DNA from: Tethya wilhelma
Taxonomy: Eukaryota; Porifera; Demospongiae; Tethyida; Tethyidae
Direction: 5' to 3'
Length of the DNA stretch: 64,000 nucleotides
NCBI GenBank assembly: GCA_964030475.1
Contig: CAXIPT010000001.1
Coordinates: forward strand, 7,406,179-7,470,178
The position numbers and the translations under genes are program-made. Below, one piece after another: positions 55,062 to 64,000 of the stretch; within the stretch, counting starts at the first letter, position 1; each line of letters begins with the position of its first letter. The notes under the pieces were generated by a model. The model saw nothing but the letters and a program-made list of their open reading frames with translations, was not told the DNA's origin and did no database searches.

Positions 55062-58000
55062 ATGGAGTGTACTGCGCTATTACGACATTGCTGTGGACTA
55101 CCAAGGTCAATAACAGCTCTCCAGCATCCACTGAGTGAGCCATAGCCCAGTATTTTATCTCCATGTTCATTCTAAGACTTATGCCCATTTCTCTTCAGGA
55201 TGGAAGCGGTACTTCACTCAACAAGTTCAGTCAAACTACCTCGACCGAGAAACACCTGACTCCAGGGTCTCTTTGAGATCAGAAGACAGAGTAAAAAGTG
55301 AACATGATCGAGGTCACGGGTCGAGATCACATGGTGCTTCATCATTTGTACGAACTCAGTCTAAGTTTTTCAGGTCTCGTCTGAGTCCATTGACAGTGAG
55401 GTCTGCTGGTGAATCAAGACAGTTTTTAACTTCTGATGAGCAGACAATTGTCTGTGTCCATCCTGCTGGAAGAACACCTCTTGAAGAGACAACAGTATGT
55501 GGATTGTTTTGTCAGTAATAGTGTGTTTTCTTAGCCTCGTGCCCTGACTCCTTCGCAAATATTTCCTTCGAAATCTATTTACGAAGGAGCCTGGAAATGA
55601 GGGTAGCATTTTACATAAATTTTTTCATAGGTATATTTATTGATCCTAGTCTCGCACAGCCAGCCATTCTCTTATATTCACTATACGAGACTATATCGAT
55701 CCATGAATTGGTTGTAATCTTTTATGTGTATACATTCCTTGTATGTAGCCCCTCAGACCCATCAAACCTGAACTGGCCAGACAGCGGACAGCTTTAACAG
55801 AAGAAGAGGTAATAAAAAGTAAAATGTGTATATATGCATGTCGGTAAATTAAGAGGAATGAAAGAGGGAGACCCTGCCCAAAGCAGTGATGATGACCATC
55901 TTAGGACACCTTCTGAAGTCTCATGGTGTTGAATTTCACAAAAGATTCTGAACTGCTGGCGTTCATTTCATGAATTTGTCAAATTGAGTTTATAGTAAAT
56001 TATCTTTGCAGAGAGTGAGTGTATGTTTGTTGTTGCATTCTCCAGGTAGAGTTGGTGAAGAAGTTGAGACGTGAAGATGGGTCGTTGTGGACCATTAACA
56101 CTTTGGCTAGATTCTTCAATGTAAAGAGAGTTGTTATCAGGTAAACACAGTCGTTCCGCCAATGGAACGCGCCCCAATGCACGTAGTACAATTTTATTTA
56201 CACCGGAAGTAAAAAAATGGCGCCCATGAAGCAAGCTCATTAATTATTCACATAGGAATTTTTCTATCCAGGTTTTATCTATAGCTTCAAGCTTACTTTA
56301 TATTGATAGTACATTGTTTCAATCACTTACTATTAAAATTTTCTCAAGTATACCTCAAAAAGTGTGGTCTTGCAAGCCTAAACCTGCAAACTACACTCTG
56401 GACAAAAAACTATCCGGAGACTATTTTGTGCATTGCTTTGTGACATAATGCTTTGGGTACTAATAATAGATGTATCAAAGCATCTATATATGGAATAATT
56501 GGCTTGTTCCCATAAAAAGAGAGTGAAAAATAAACGGTACAAGAATACAGTATCATAATGTATTGAGGTTGGTAAGGGTCGTCGCCGGGAATTGTAAATG
56601 GATGAATTATTGATAGTTATTAATAAAATGGTGATTTTCAACACAGCAACAAACAATTGACTTGTAAACTATCAGGAGAGACTTGCAGAAGGAAAACAGT
56701 GGTGCTAAATGTGAAGAAGTGCAGAGTATAGTGATTGTGAAGTAGTTTTTACTGTCAATAATATCAATGATCTGATTTTATGAATCTTGAAGTGTGCTTG
56801 TTTGGTTCACTTGTCTCTGTACAAGAGCAATAACTTCAATCCGGTGACCATTTTGTGCACTAGACTCAGCTCCCAGACTTGGTGTCTACATGCCTAGATA
56901 GCTGCTGCACTGCAAACATAAATCACTGAGTTGTTCTCACCATTTTTGTGAGTGCTAGCGTGCGTACAATTTTCATCACTCATGGTAAGAAAACAAGATT
57001 GCTCACAAAATCAGCTGGTAAAAAAAATATGGCACGCTAAATGCTCTTAGTTATAGCTCATATATGTTGTAAAAACATACCTGCAGTGTTGTGTCAAGTT
57101 CTTTTGGCTCCAATTGCTCTAAAAATCGAGTATGAGCTGCTTTTGTACCTCTACCTACTATCGTCTAAGTTAGCTGAATTTTAGTAGATAAATGACGTCA
57201 TCGTGTAAATAAATTCACGTGATCTCTCCGTTGGCGGAACGACTGAACAACTGTGGAGCATGCTGTATATGAGTCTGGTTGTTGAAATCAACACTGTTGC
57301 CCCTTACGTTATAATAAGCTGCCTCCCCATTGAGTTTTGTGGGTTGCTCCACTCCTGGAATGTAAACATTCTCATGGCTAGCCTCAGCTAATACTCGCAT
57401 TCAAGCTTGCAGGTCTTTATTAATGTAGTACATGCAGGTTGTGTTTGTATTCCATTAAGAGCCCACCAAGGAGTGTATGTACATGTTCTAAAATGCTTGT
57501 ATCCCAGCATTAGGCTTGTCACTAGTTTCTTTCCACTTTTGAGCTGTTTGAGTGCAGTTTTAACTTGAGCAAGAGTTTAGTCAACTTCAGTAGTTTATAC
57601 GCTAAAATTTCCACTTCAAACAGAGGGAAAAATTAAATACATCTACACGTACGAGGGAAGGCAACACTAAAGTCCATCTGGTTTGAGAATGCCGGTAGAA
57701 AATGTTGAATAACTTTCTAAATATCCAACCGATTTCAAAATTTCAAGCATCATTGGAAATCGCTTGTTCTCCCCGTTCTTTTGGTTACTTTTCCAGCTTC
57801 CTATGCCTTTCAAATCAAAAGTTAGCTATTTTGCCCCATATAAAAGTATTGCATGAATCTCATTATTTCACTTCCGGTGGCATTTTCAAACCAGATGGAC
57901 ATTAACATTGTCTTCTTGAATGAGACTAAAGAACATAATATTGATTACGTACCTTTCAATTTGTTTGTACTATATAGCTGGAAAGTATAACCTTTACAGA

Positions 58001-58688
58001 CACTAATCATAATCTATTGATAAAAGCTATTTCCAGAAATTCTCAGTCAAAATTCAAAAATCTGAAAGGCCCTTCCATGACTTCTCAATCTGACAATATT
58101 CCCCTTCTGTAGCAAAGTGGCCCCTGCCTCACTGGAGAGACAGGAGGAGCTGAAAAAAGAAGAAGCACTAATGGCATCCATGAGATTCTACAGAAGAAAA
58201 CTGTACAAAGCTGACCGAGAAATGGTAAGACAGTAAGTACCTCTAGTCTGGAATTATTTCTTATTGGAAAAATGTTCCATTGATTAAGTTTAGTACAGTG
58301 GAGGTCCAACATCCTCACCAATTACAGGATATTTTCTCTGGGTCCATTATCCTCCACATTATATTGAGCAGCTAGCAGGGTCTAGTCTGATTCCTTACTT
58401 CTTAAAGAGCTGAAAACAGCCATATGCACGTGATTGATTGGCCTGCATATTTTATTGGACCTCCTGGTTTGTGGTGTATATGTAGCCCACAAGCCACATG
58501 CCCATTATGTGTGGCATGTGATTATGTATTGTCATCCTTAACATGCAACCGTGAAACCATTTCAAGATGTAATTATGGCATTCTATTCTCTGTGTGTATT
58601 ATAGAGAAGACAGAAGAGACTGGAAGAGATAATATCAAAAAATGAAAAACTTGCTTCAATTAGAGCACACCATCAAAATTCAAGTTAA
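55062..58688 (+). CDS. Mitochondrial ribosomal protein L20/mL58-like
   Basis: Six exons join in phase: 55062-55134, 55199-55494, 55749-55808, 56046-56140, 58113-58224 and 58605-58688, encoding 239 residues. The N-terminus, MECTALLRHCCGLPRSITAL then QHPLRWKRYFTQQV, has Arg, Leu and Ser but hardly any acid, as in mitochondrial targeting peptides. The C-terminal half, ALTEEEVELVKKLRREDGSL then WTINTLARFFNV and SKVAPASLERQEELKKEE, followed by a basic helix, fits the pattern of fungal-type mitochondrial L20/mL58 proteins (T-x-E-E, LR-x-E/D, WT-x-x-x-LA-x-x-F). A neugrin-like protein is the main alternative. The 1.97-kb fourth intron is long because of a transposon insertion (56148-57245). Confidence 0.6.
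55532..55605. mobile_element. 74-bp miniature TAGCCT foldback
   Basis: TAGCCTCGTGCCCTGACTCC pairs imperfectly with the complement of the segment ending at 55605 (CTCCTTCG stem). Its ends match the larger elements at 18203 and 31792. It lies in the second intron of the mitochondrial protein gene. Confidence 0.55.
56148..57245. mobile_element. 1.1-kb non-autonomous DNA transposon with CAGTCGTTCCGCCAA ends
   Basis: The left end CAGTCGTTCCGCCAA and the right end TTGGCGGAACGACTG are perfect inverted repeats. The direct repeat AACA flanks both sides (56144-56147 and 57246-57249), a probable 4-bp target duplication. No transposase frame was found. It is inserted four bases into the intron, beside the donor at 56141, and could influence splicing. 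Confidence 0.75.
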
Positions 58689-58825
58689 CGTTACACTGTA
58701 TATATACTGCAATAATATTATGACACATTGTTAAATCTGAATTTTTAAAGTAAAGTATATATGTGACATGCATGGTCAACCAGGGCATACGTTGATCTTT
58801 ACATAATTATGTTAACTACTGTTGC

Positions 58826-59054
58826 TTAGTTCACCATATGACCATGTTGTCCAAACTTCCTTAAAAATGTTCCTTCAGCTGTGAAGACCTGGATATGATG
58901 GTTCCCACTATCAGCTACATAAACATTCCCAGCACCATCAAATGCCACATGTACATCCCAGGGGAACTGGACCTGACCATTGGCACTGCCATAGCTACCA
59001 TAGGTGCTAGAGAATGAGAAGTCAGGGTTCAGAATCTGAATACGAGAGTTGGCC
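58826..59054 (-). CDS. Terminal exon with NHL repeat
   Basis: The exon starts after AACAG at 59055 and ends at TAA 58828-58826, encoding about 75 residues. IQILNPDFSFSSTYGSYG and WDVHVAFDGAGNVYVADSGN then HHIQVFTAEGTFLRKFG form one to one-and-a-half NHL blades of the TRIM-NHL type. Its phase (one leading base) fits the donor of the FG-rich exon at about 59802-59695. NHL propellers normally need five or six blades, so this is either a truncated propeller or the last exon of a gene with missing pieces. Confidence 0.65.
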
Positions 59055-59694
59055 CTGTTGGTCTTGGAGCACAAGTGAAACGAGACATTTCTCACAGATG
59101 TACACGTGTTACATGGCTTCATCTGATCAAGCAATCAGAGAACAACTTAATTCCTAAATTATTTATATCCTCTGACTTTCTGAAAAAGTGCTGCCTCTGG
59201 GTTTTTTTACATCGACATTCCAAAGTTTACACTACTGTTTGAATTGTGTGCTCTCAATGGCCTAGGATAATGATGAGATATTTGCTGCTACTGTTAATAA
59301 ATGTACACACATAAAAAAATTATTGAGCATTATGCACCACTGTGCCTTTGTGCTAAAACAAAATATATATATAAAAGGTTGATTTGGCTATAAAAAACTA
59401 TAACTCAATCTGTCAGTTATCTCCAAACTATATGTTGTGGCATGATTCATGACCTCCATGGATTGACCCTACATGTATAATAACAATAATAACAACAATG
59501 ATACATATGTAAATTTCTGCAGATTCCTTAAGATATTATTTCTAACATATGGGCAAGGATGCTTGATCCTTGAAAATGAAATTTTCAGCTATTTGTATCT
59601 ATCACATTTATGCAAAAAAAATTACTCCTCAAATATTCTATATATAGAGCTTCACAACAGTGCATTGTATCAATGCATTACTTACCTGGATCCA

Positions 59695-60321
59695 GATTTA
59701 GTCCCAGTGGTTCCTTTGCTCAGCCCTGGTCCCCCTCCTCCCAGTCCACTAGTGGGCTCCTGTTGAGGTCGACTCCCAAAGGAGAGCCCACCACCAGAAG
59801 GCCTGCATGTACAGGGAACCACAAGATGGTATTACTATAGTATCCAGCATACAATGTAAATGTGCTGGAATGAGCTACTACCACCAAAAGGCTGGTTTGT
59901 CTGCTGAGCTGTTCCAGGGCTACCAAATACTATGAAATAGGTCACACAAAAGTTCTTGTAAGGGACAACTCAAACATGTATAAACTTGCTACTTATAATA
60001 CAATTCTAAAAATTGAGCACACATAAAACGTACTTTCCTCCCAACAGAATTGTTGATGACTGCATTTGTGGTGAAGAACCAAATGCTGCACTCCGTCTAA
60101 ATGAAGAACCTCCACCAAGTGAGGGGGGTGCACCAGATCCCAGGCCACTCCCACCACCCCACATCCCACTTCTAGAGGTTGGACATATCGTCTCACCCAA
60201 CTGAGCTGCTGTACTGTCACCTTTAAAAAAAATTTTAAAAATAAATAAATAAATTTAAAAATTTAAAAAAATAAAACATAATAACAAGGTAGACAGACAA
60301 CTTCCAGGCAAGTCACAAACC
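59695..60321 (-). CDS. FG-nucleoporin-like exons
   Basis: Coding segments at about 60220-60034 (GETICPTSRSGMWGGGSGLG, then AAFGSSP), about 59937-59886 (FGSPGTAQQT and QPFGG) and 59802-about 59695 (GGGLSFGSRPQQEPTSGLGG). They are Gly/Ser-rich with repeated FG and GLG motifs, resembling the C-terminal FG domain of Nup214/POM121-type nucleoporins. Splicing from the upstream exon (donor at 60320) to 60220 is in phase. The phase of the middle small exon could not be reconciled, so exon borders there are approximate. Downstream the last donor is in phase with the NHL exon at 59054. Confidence 0.5.
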
Positions 60322-62331
60322 TAACAGAGATGATCTCATCACAAATCCACCTCCACCAGGTTTAGCTCCACCACCAGCAGCACTAGGAGAAGAGGAAACA
60401 GATGTAGTGGTGCCCACTGATGATGACTGGGGTCCAAATGGATTAGCTGTGGGGTTTCTACGACGCCCACCAAGACCAAGACCACCAAGCCCTTTACCAC
60501 CAACAGTACTTGGTTGACTGGCTATAACTGTAAATGAAGGGGGGGGAGGAATTAACATTGGTAACAATTGACACATACACACATGCACAATACACATACA
60601 CACACCTTCTGTTGTCTTCTCCATGGTACTCAGAGTGCCACAGTCACCAGACACACCAGCAACTACAGTGGTAGGTAGCACTGGATCTGGTTTGATCTGT
60701 CTACTTAAAGACAATGACGATAGCAAACTGGCTGACTTGTCCAGATCCACCGCTTGCTTCTTTTCCACACTTGCAATAGTAGAAACTGGTTTGATGCTAA
60801 TTGGGAATGAAGGAGCAGGCTTTGTTGTGTTAAAAGGTAAATATTTTATCTTCACACCACTTTCCTCTCCCTTCTTTTCCTCTCTGGGGGGCAAAGGCTC
60901 GTCCTTGGCTTGGAGGAGCTGAGAGTGAAATGGTTTCCCTGTCCCTGAAAAAGAGGAGGGAGGAGGCACACTGACACCATATGGAGGCTGGGGGGCACTG
61001 TGCACAGTAGAAGAGTTCACTCCAAATGTGACTAAACTAGATGTGCTAGCAGGTGCAGTGGTAGTAGAGACAGCAGTAGCGACCTCAGGTGTCTTCAGTG
61101 AGCTCAGGCTTGATAAACCACTGAATATAGAGCCACTCACTGCAGTGGTGGTGGTTGATGACAATGATCTAGTGGTGGTAACAGCAGTGGTCTTGGTTGA
61201 TGGTGTCAGAGATATGCCACTGAAAGGAGCTGATGGAGGAGTCATCTTGAACTGAGGTGTTGAAATGGTAAAGTTTGGTATGCCACTAAAAACAAAACTT
61301 GGAGTAGTAGCACCAGACTTACTTGACGTCACTGCCACAGATGAAGGCATTGATACGGACGAAGGTGGCAGAATAGAAGATCGAGTACGTTTGGATTGTG
61401 GGCTCAAACTAAACGATGGCCCAGGTTGAGTCACAGGTGGACCGGGGGGAGAAGGACTCAGGTTCACCTTTGGACTGGGGCTTGTTGTACTGGAGCCCAT
61501 GCCAAACACTGGTGTCTTGAAAGATGTTGGTGGTGGTTGAGAGGGCAGTGATGGAGTGGTAGCTGCACGAGGCACTGGTGTAGCTGTGGATGATGTTGTG
61601 GTGGTAGGAGGGCAGGATGGCTGGAAGAGAGGTGGCATCTCAGATTGAGAAGTAGAGATGTTTGAAAATGAAGCAGAATTGTGAGAGCCTAGATTTAGTG
61701 CTGTGTGTTTTGTTCCAGCTGAAGATCGATTGGAGGTCAAATCCTCAAGAGGGTCACTGTGCTTGAATTCACTTATTTCTTCAGCGCTGACATAGCATTT
61801 CCTTGCTGCTACTACTTGTTGAACGTACACCTTGCCAAACTGCTGAATGGGTAGAGAAGCAGCTCTAAACTTCATGCTAGCTAGCTCAGTGGGGTTCAGT
61901 ATGTCTGGTTTGAAGTTGGCGGTCAGTTTCTTGATCTGTGTAACAACATGCTTCTTCATATTCATCACCTCTCCCTGACTTCCTGTTCTCAGACTCTCCC
62001 TCACAAACTCCACACAGCTCTTCAGTTGGATCTGAATCATTTCAATTTCATCTCTCTGAGCAGCAAGGGTTTTCATTTTTAGTTGAGTCATCATATTTAC
62101 CTGATCAATGAGTTCTGTTTTCCTCACTTCAATTGCTTTGTACAAATGTTCAAAGGTTTTGTGGATGTTGGCTTCAGTAGCTGTTCGTTGATCAGTGATC
62201 TGCTCACAACGTGTGTTTAGCTGTTCCAGTGCTTTATTCACAGTATCTAGTTGTGTCTCAACTGGCTCTAGAGAAGCTGTGATCTCATTCTTGTTTTTCT
62301 CAAACAATTCACTCACCAGGTCATACTGGTG
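60321..62331 (-). CDS. TRIM-type coiled coil fused in frame to a Ser/Thr/Pro-rich FG-like region
   Basis: One frame runs from the N gap to about 60606, then an intron (60605-60529), then on to the donor at 60320. It opens with HQYDLVSELFEKNKNEIT, the typical start of the B-box C-terminal coiled coil of TRIM proteins, followed by about 150 coiled-coil residues and KVYVQQVVAARKCYV. Without any break it turns into a low-complexity region with VFGMGSS, FVFSGIPNF, IFSGLSSL, VTFGVNSS and NPTANPFGP, like nucleoporin FG domains. RING and B-box exons would lie in or beyond the gap. The fusion is inside one uninterrupted exon without an n, so it is not a contig join. Confidence 0.6.
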
Positions 62332-62400
62332 NNNNNNNNNNNNNNNNNNNNNNNNNNNNNNNNNNNNNNNNNNNNNNNNNNNNNNNNNNNNNNNNNNNNN
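62332..62400. other. Assembly gap (69 N)
   Basis: A run of N of probably estimated length. The sequence right of it is a short coding tandem repeat and left of it a TRIM coiled coil, so the gap may hide a RING/B-box region or join two genes. Confidence 0.95.
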
Positions 62401-62570
62401 CTGCTGAAACGAAGTTCCGGGCTGCTGCTGGAAGGAAGTTTCTGGCTGCTGCTGAAACGAAGTTCCGGGCTGCTGCTGGAAGGAAGTTTCTGGCTGCTGC
62501 TGGAACGAAGTTCCGGGCTGCTGCTGGAATGAAGTTTCTGGCTGCTGCTGGAACGAAGTTCCGGGTTGCT
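62401..62570. repeat. Coding tandem repeat, PGTSFQQQPETSFQQQ unit
   Basis: A 48-bp unit made of two similar 24-bp halves repeats at least three times up to the N gap, encoding Gln-rich sequence on the minus strand. Repeat collapse probably caused the gap. Confidence 0.8.
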
Positions 62571-63666
62571 GAGTCAGCGTGACCTGCTGTGATTGCGTTT
62601 GCTGCTGGAACACATCACTGTACTGCTGTGTGGGCTGCAACCCCATGCCGCTGGATTGTTGTTCCATAAATCCCTGAGATGGATCTTTGAATACTTGTGG
62701 AGAGTGCTTATGTGGTTGCAGTTGCATCTGGAGTGACATTCCTTGTTCGTGTGATGACAGTGATTCCGAGATAATACTCAAAGCTTCTTCAATTTCTGGA
62801 TCGAGAGCAGGTTGCTGTGCAGCAGTGGCTGAATTTGTTGGCATCAATAGATCAAGTTTTTTTTCAATAGTTTGAAGTTTGGTGTCCATAGTGCACATTT
62901 TCTCAAACACACGCTCTGAGTCTGTGTTTAAAAATTGTTGAAGATCAGTACATTGATACAACAAATCACATGTACATTCATGCAATACATTAATTACCTG
63001 GTAGAAAAGTTTGGCTTGTTTGAGAAGCCATGTTGACAGTAGCTTTGTTAGTGTTCACTGATTGGCAATGTGTGGTAGGTTCTGCTTCATCAGTTTGTGA
63101 AGCTCTGGTGGTCACAGGTACAGCAGTGTTAGGTTCAGCAGCATCTGCATCAATAGTTAAATTAGGGATGATGTTAGACAGACTATTTTTTCAGATCTTA
63201 TAGGATGCTTTGCTATGAAGCCAGCAAACACCCTTGCAACTAGATTAGCTGGGAACCTAAATTACAAACATACACATTGATTGCAATACTTACCATTTGA
63301 TAGGAACATTGCACCCTCTTTGCGGCGTTTAGGAGAGGGCTTCTTGTTGTCTTTAGAGTGTCCATGTTGTCGCTTGACAGGAAGCTTTGTTTCTGGCTCC
63401 TTCTTGTCTTTAGAGTGTCCATGTTGTCGCTTGACAGGAAGCTTTGTTTCTGGCTTCTTCTTGTCTTCAGCCAATAATGCCTTCCAAAATTTTTTTTTCC
63501 CATGAGGCCAGTACACTGTAACTGGTTGACCAGGTTCTCTTAGGTTTGCTGGTGGATCCACCAGTGTATCTCTATGAATTTTGTGGGTTTTTCCATCATA
63601 CCTCTTACTACCATTGCCTTCCCAAGTTACAAACAAATAGTCATCTTTGGACTTAGACTTTTCCAT
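62401..63666 (-). CDS. Protein with Lys-rich repeats, coiled coil and Gln-rich tail, 3' end in gap
   Basis: Exons 63666-63294, 63144-62998 and 62921 into the gap splice in phase. The start at ATG 63666 gives MEKSKSKDDYLFVTWEGNGS, then a small beta-rich region (KTHKIHRDTLVDPP; VTVYWPHGKKKFWKALL) reminiscent of Tudor-like folds. Two exact 19-residue Lys-rich repeats (PETKLPVKRQHGHSKD) follow. Exon 3 has a short coiled coil (VFEKMCTMDTKLQTIEKKLD) and Gln-rich repeats. Such N-terminal folds with coiled coils recall BEN/SWIM-type nuclear proteins but I cannot name it. Whether it continues into the TRIM/FG frame across the gap is unknown. Confidence 0.6.
63345..63465. repeat. 57-bp coding tandem repeat
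   Basis: Two nearly identical units (CTTTAGAGTGTCCATGTTGT ... GGAAGCTTTGTTTCTGGCT) encode the duplicated PETKLPVKRQHGHSKD stretch. Confidence 0.85.
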
Positions 63667-64000
63667 TTCTCCAAACAAACTGAATGACTGGCTGTGCATG
63701 CATGCATGAGGCCTGTATTTATAGTATTCAGCTACTCTAGTGTGGTCCTTAAAATTGTGCCAGAGTTTCAAGTGTTATTAACCAATGTAGCTAATTAGTG
63801 GCTCAAACTCAACCACAATTCCTTGCCCTTCTGGTGAGGCTGTGCGTGCTCTAGTGTGGTCCTTAAAATTGTGCCAGAGTTTCAAGTGTTATTATAATAT
63901 AGCCAATTAATGTACACTGTAGCTTTTAAAGTGGCTCAAACTCAACCACAATTCCTTGCCCTTATGGTGAAGCTGCTGCCATTTCACAAGTCTTATCAAA
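63667..64000. other. Upstream flank with a direct repeat
   Basis: The blocks at about 63733-63775 and 63848-63892 (CTCTAGTGTGGTCCTTAAAA, GTGCCAGAGTTTCAAGTG) are direct repeats, as are the GGCTCAAACTCAACCACAAT blocks at about 63800 and 63932. They form a roughly 120-bp tandem duplication upstream of the minus-strand gene. No coding region is supported. Confidence 0.6.

Noticed and set aside
61000..62331. Interpretation of the FG-rich frame as plain Nup214
   Set aside because: The same frame begins with a TRIM B-box-type coiled coil and no Nup214 beta-propeller is visible, so a simple Nup214 assignment is not supported.

Overview
This is a eukaryotic, AT-rich, intron-containing animal sequence. 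The compact introns, lineage-specific membrane-protein families, TRIM/NHL-type exons and many small DNA transposons point to a demosponge of the Amphimedon type; this is an inference from protein style, not a database match. Single 'n' characters (5827, 12201, 14082, 16600, 21751, 42058, 51872) and one 69-base N run (62332-62400) look like contig joins, and several genes break exactly there.

Bases 1-39.7 kb are dominated by one large plus-strand gene, the catalytic subunit of DNA-dependent protein kinase (PRKDC/DNA-PKcs). Its exons appear in four blocks (4284-5152, 12202-13946, about 16926-17968, 35370-39687), ending with a complete PI3K-like kinase domain and FATC tail. Roughly a thousand residues of the FAT-side region that should lie between 13946 and 16926 are absent, probably lost at the n joins.

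Interleaved in the PRKDC introns and just beyond its 3' end is an array of eleven copies of an intronless multi-transmembrane receptor-like family: signal peptide, Cys-rich ectodomain, about eight membrane segments and a short cytoplasmic tail. Minus-strand copies (clade A) occupy 1-9.1 kb and plus-strand copies (clade B) occupy 16.4-48.9 kb. Five are intact (7285, 19555, 23348, 29737, 44523). One carries a single in-frame stop (1197-3062), one has a 4-nt insertion plus a stop (33110-34943), two are degraded (27372, 48148), and three are cut by the window edge or an n (1, 5828, 16464; the first of these is the copy leaving the window). Duplicated flanks, shared TATA boxes and near-identical membrane cores show recent tandem duplication and possibly gene conversion.

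From 39.95 to 42.87 kb lies a 2.9-kb DNA transposon with 73-bp identical terminal inverted repeats. It encodes a KRBA2/SCAND3-like protein with an integrase-type zinc-binding segment, CxC repeats, a Ulp1-like cysteine protease and a PHD finger, but its DDE core is missing at an n. From 49.7 to 53.3 kb is a MACPF-like/beta-trefoil-like gene whose third exon is duplicated exactly at an n (assembly artefact). Next come a small TDU-motif (vestigial-like) gene on the minus strand (53.6-54.4 kb) and a six-exon mitochondrial ribosomal protein L20/mL58-like gene on the plus strand (55.1-58.7 kb). The right end (58.8-63.7 kb, minus) carries an unusual locus in which TRIM coiled-coil, FG-nucleoporin-like and NHL coding sequence lie in the same order and mostly splice in frame. 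Intergenic and intronic DNA is rich in foldback elements, MITEs, microsatellites and perfect palindromes.
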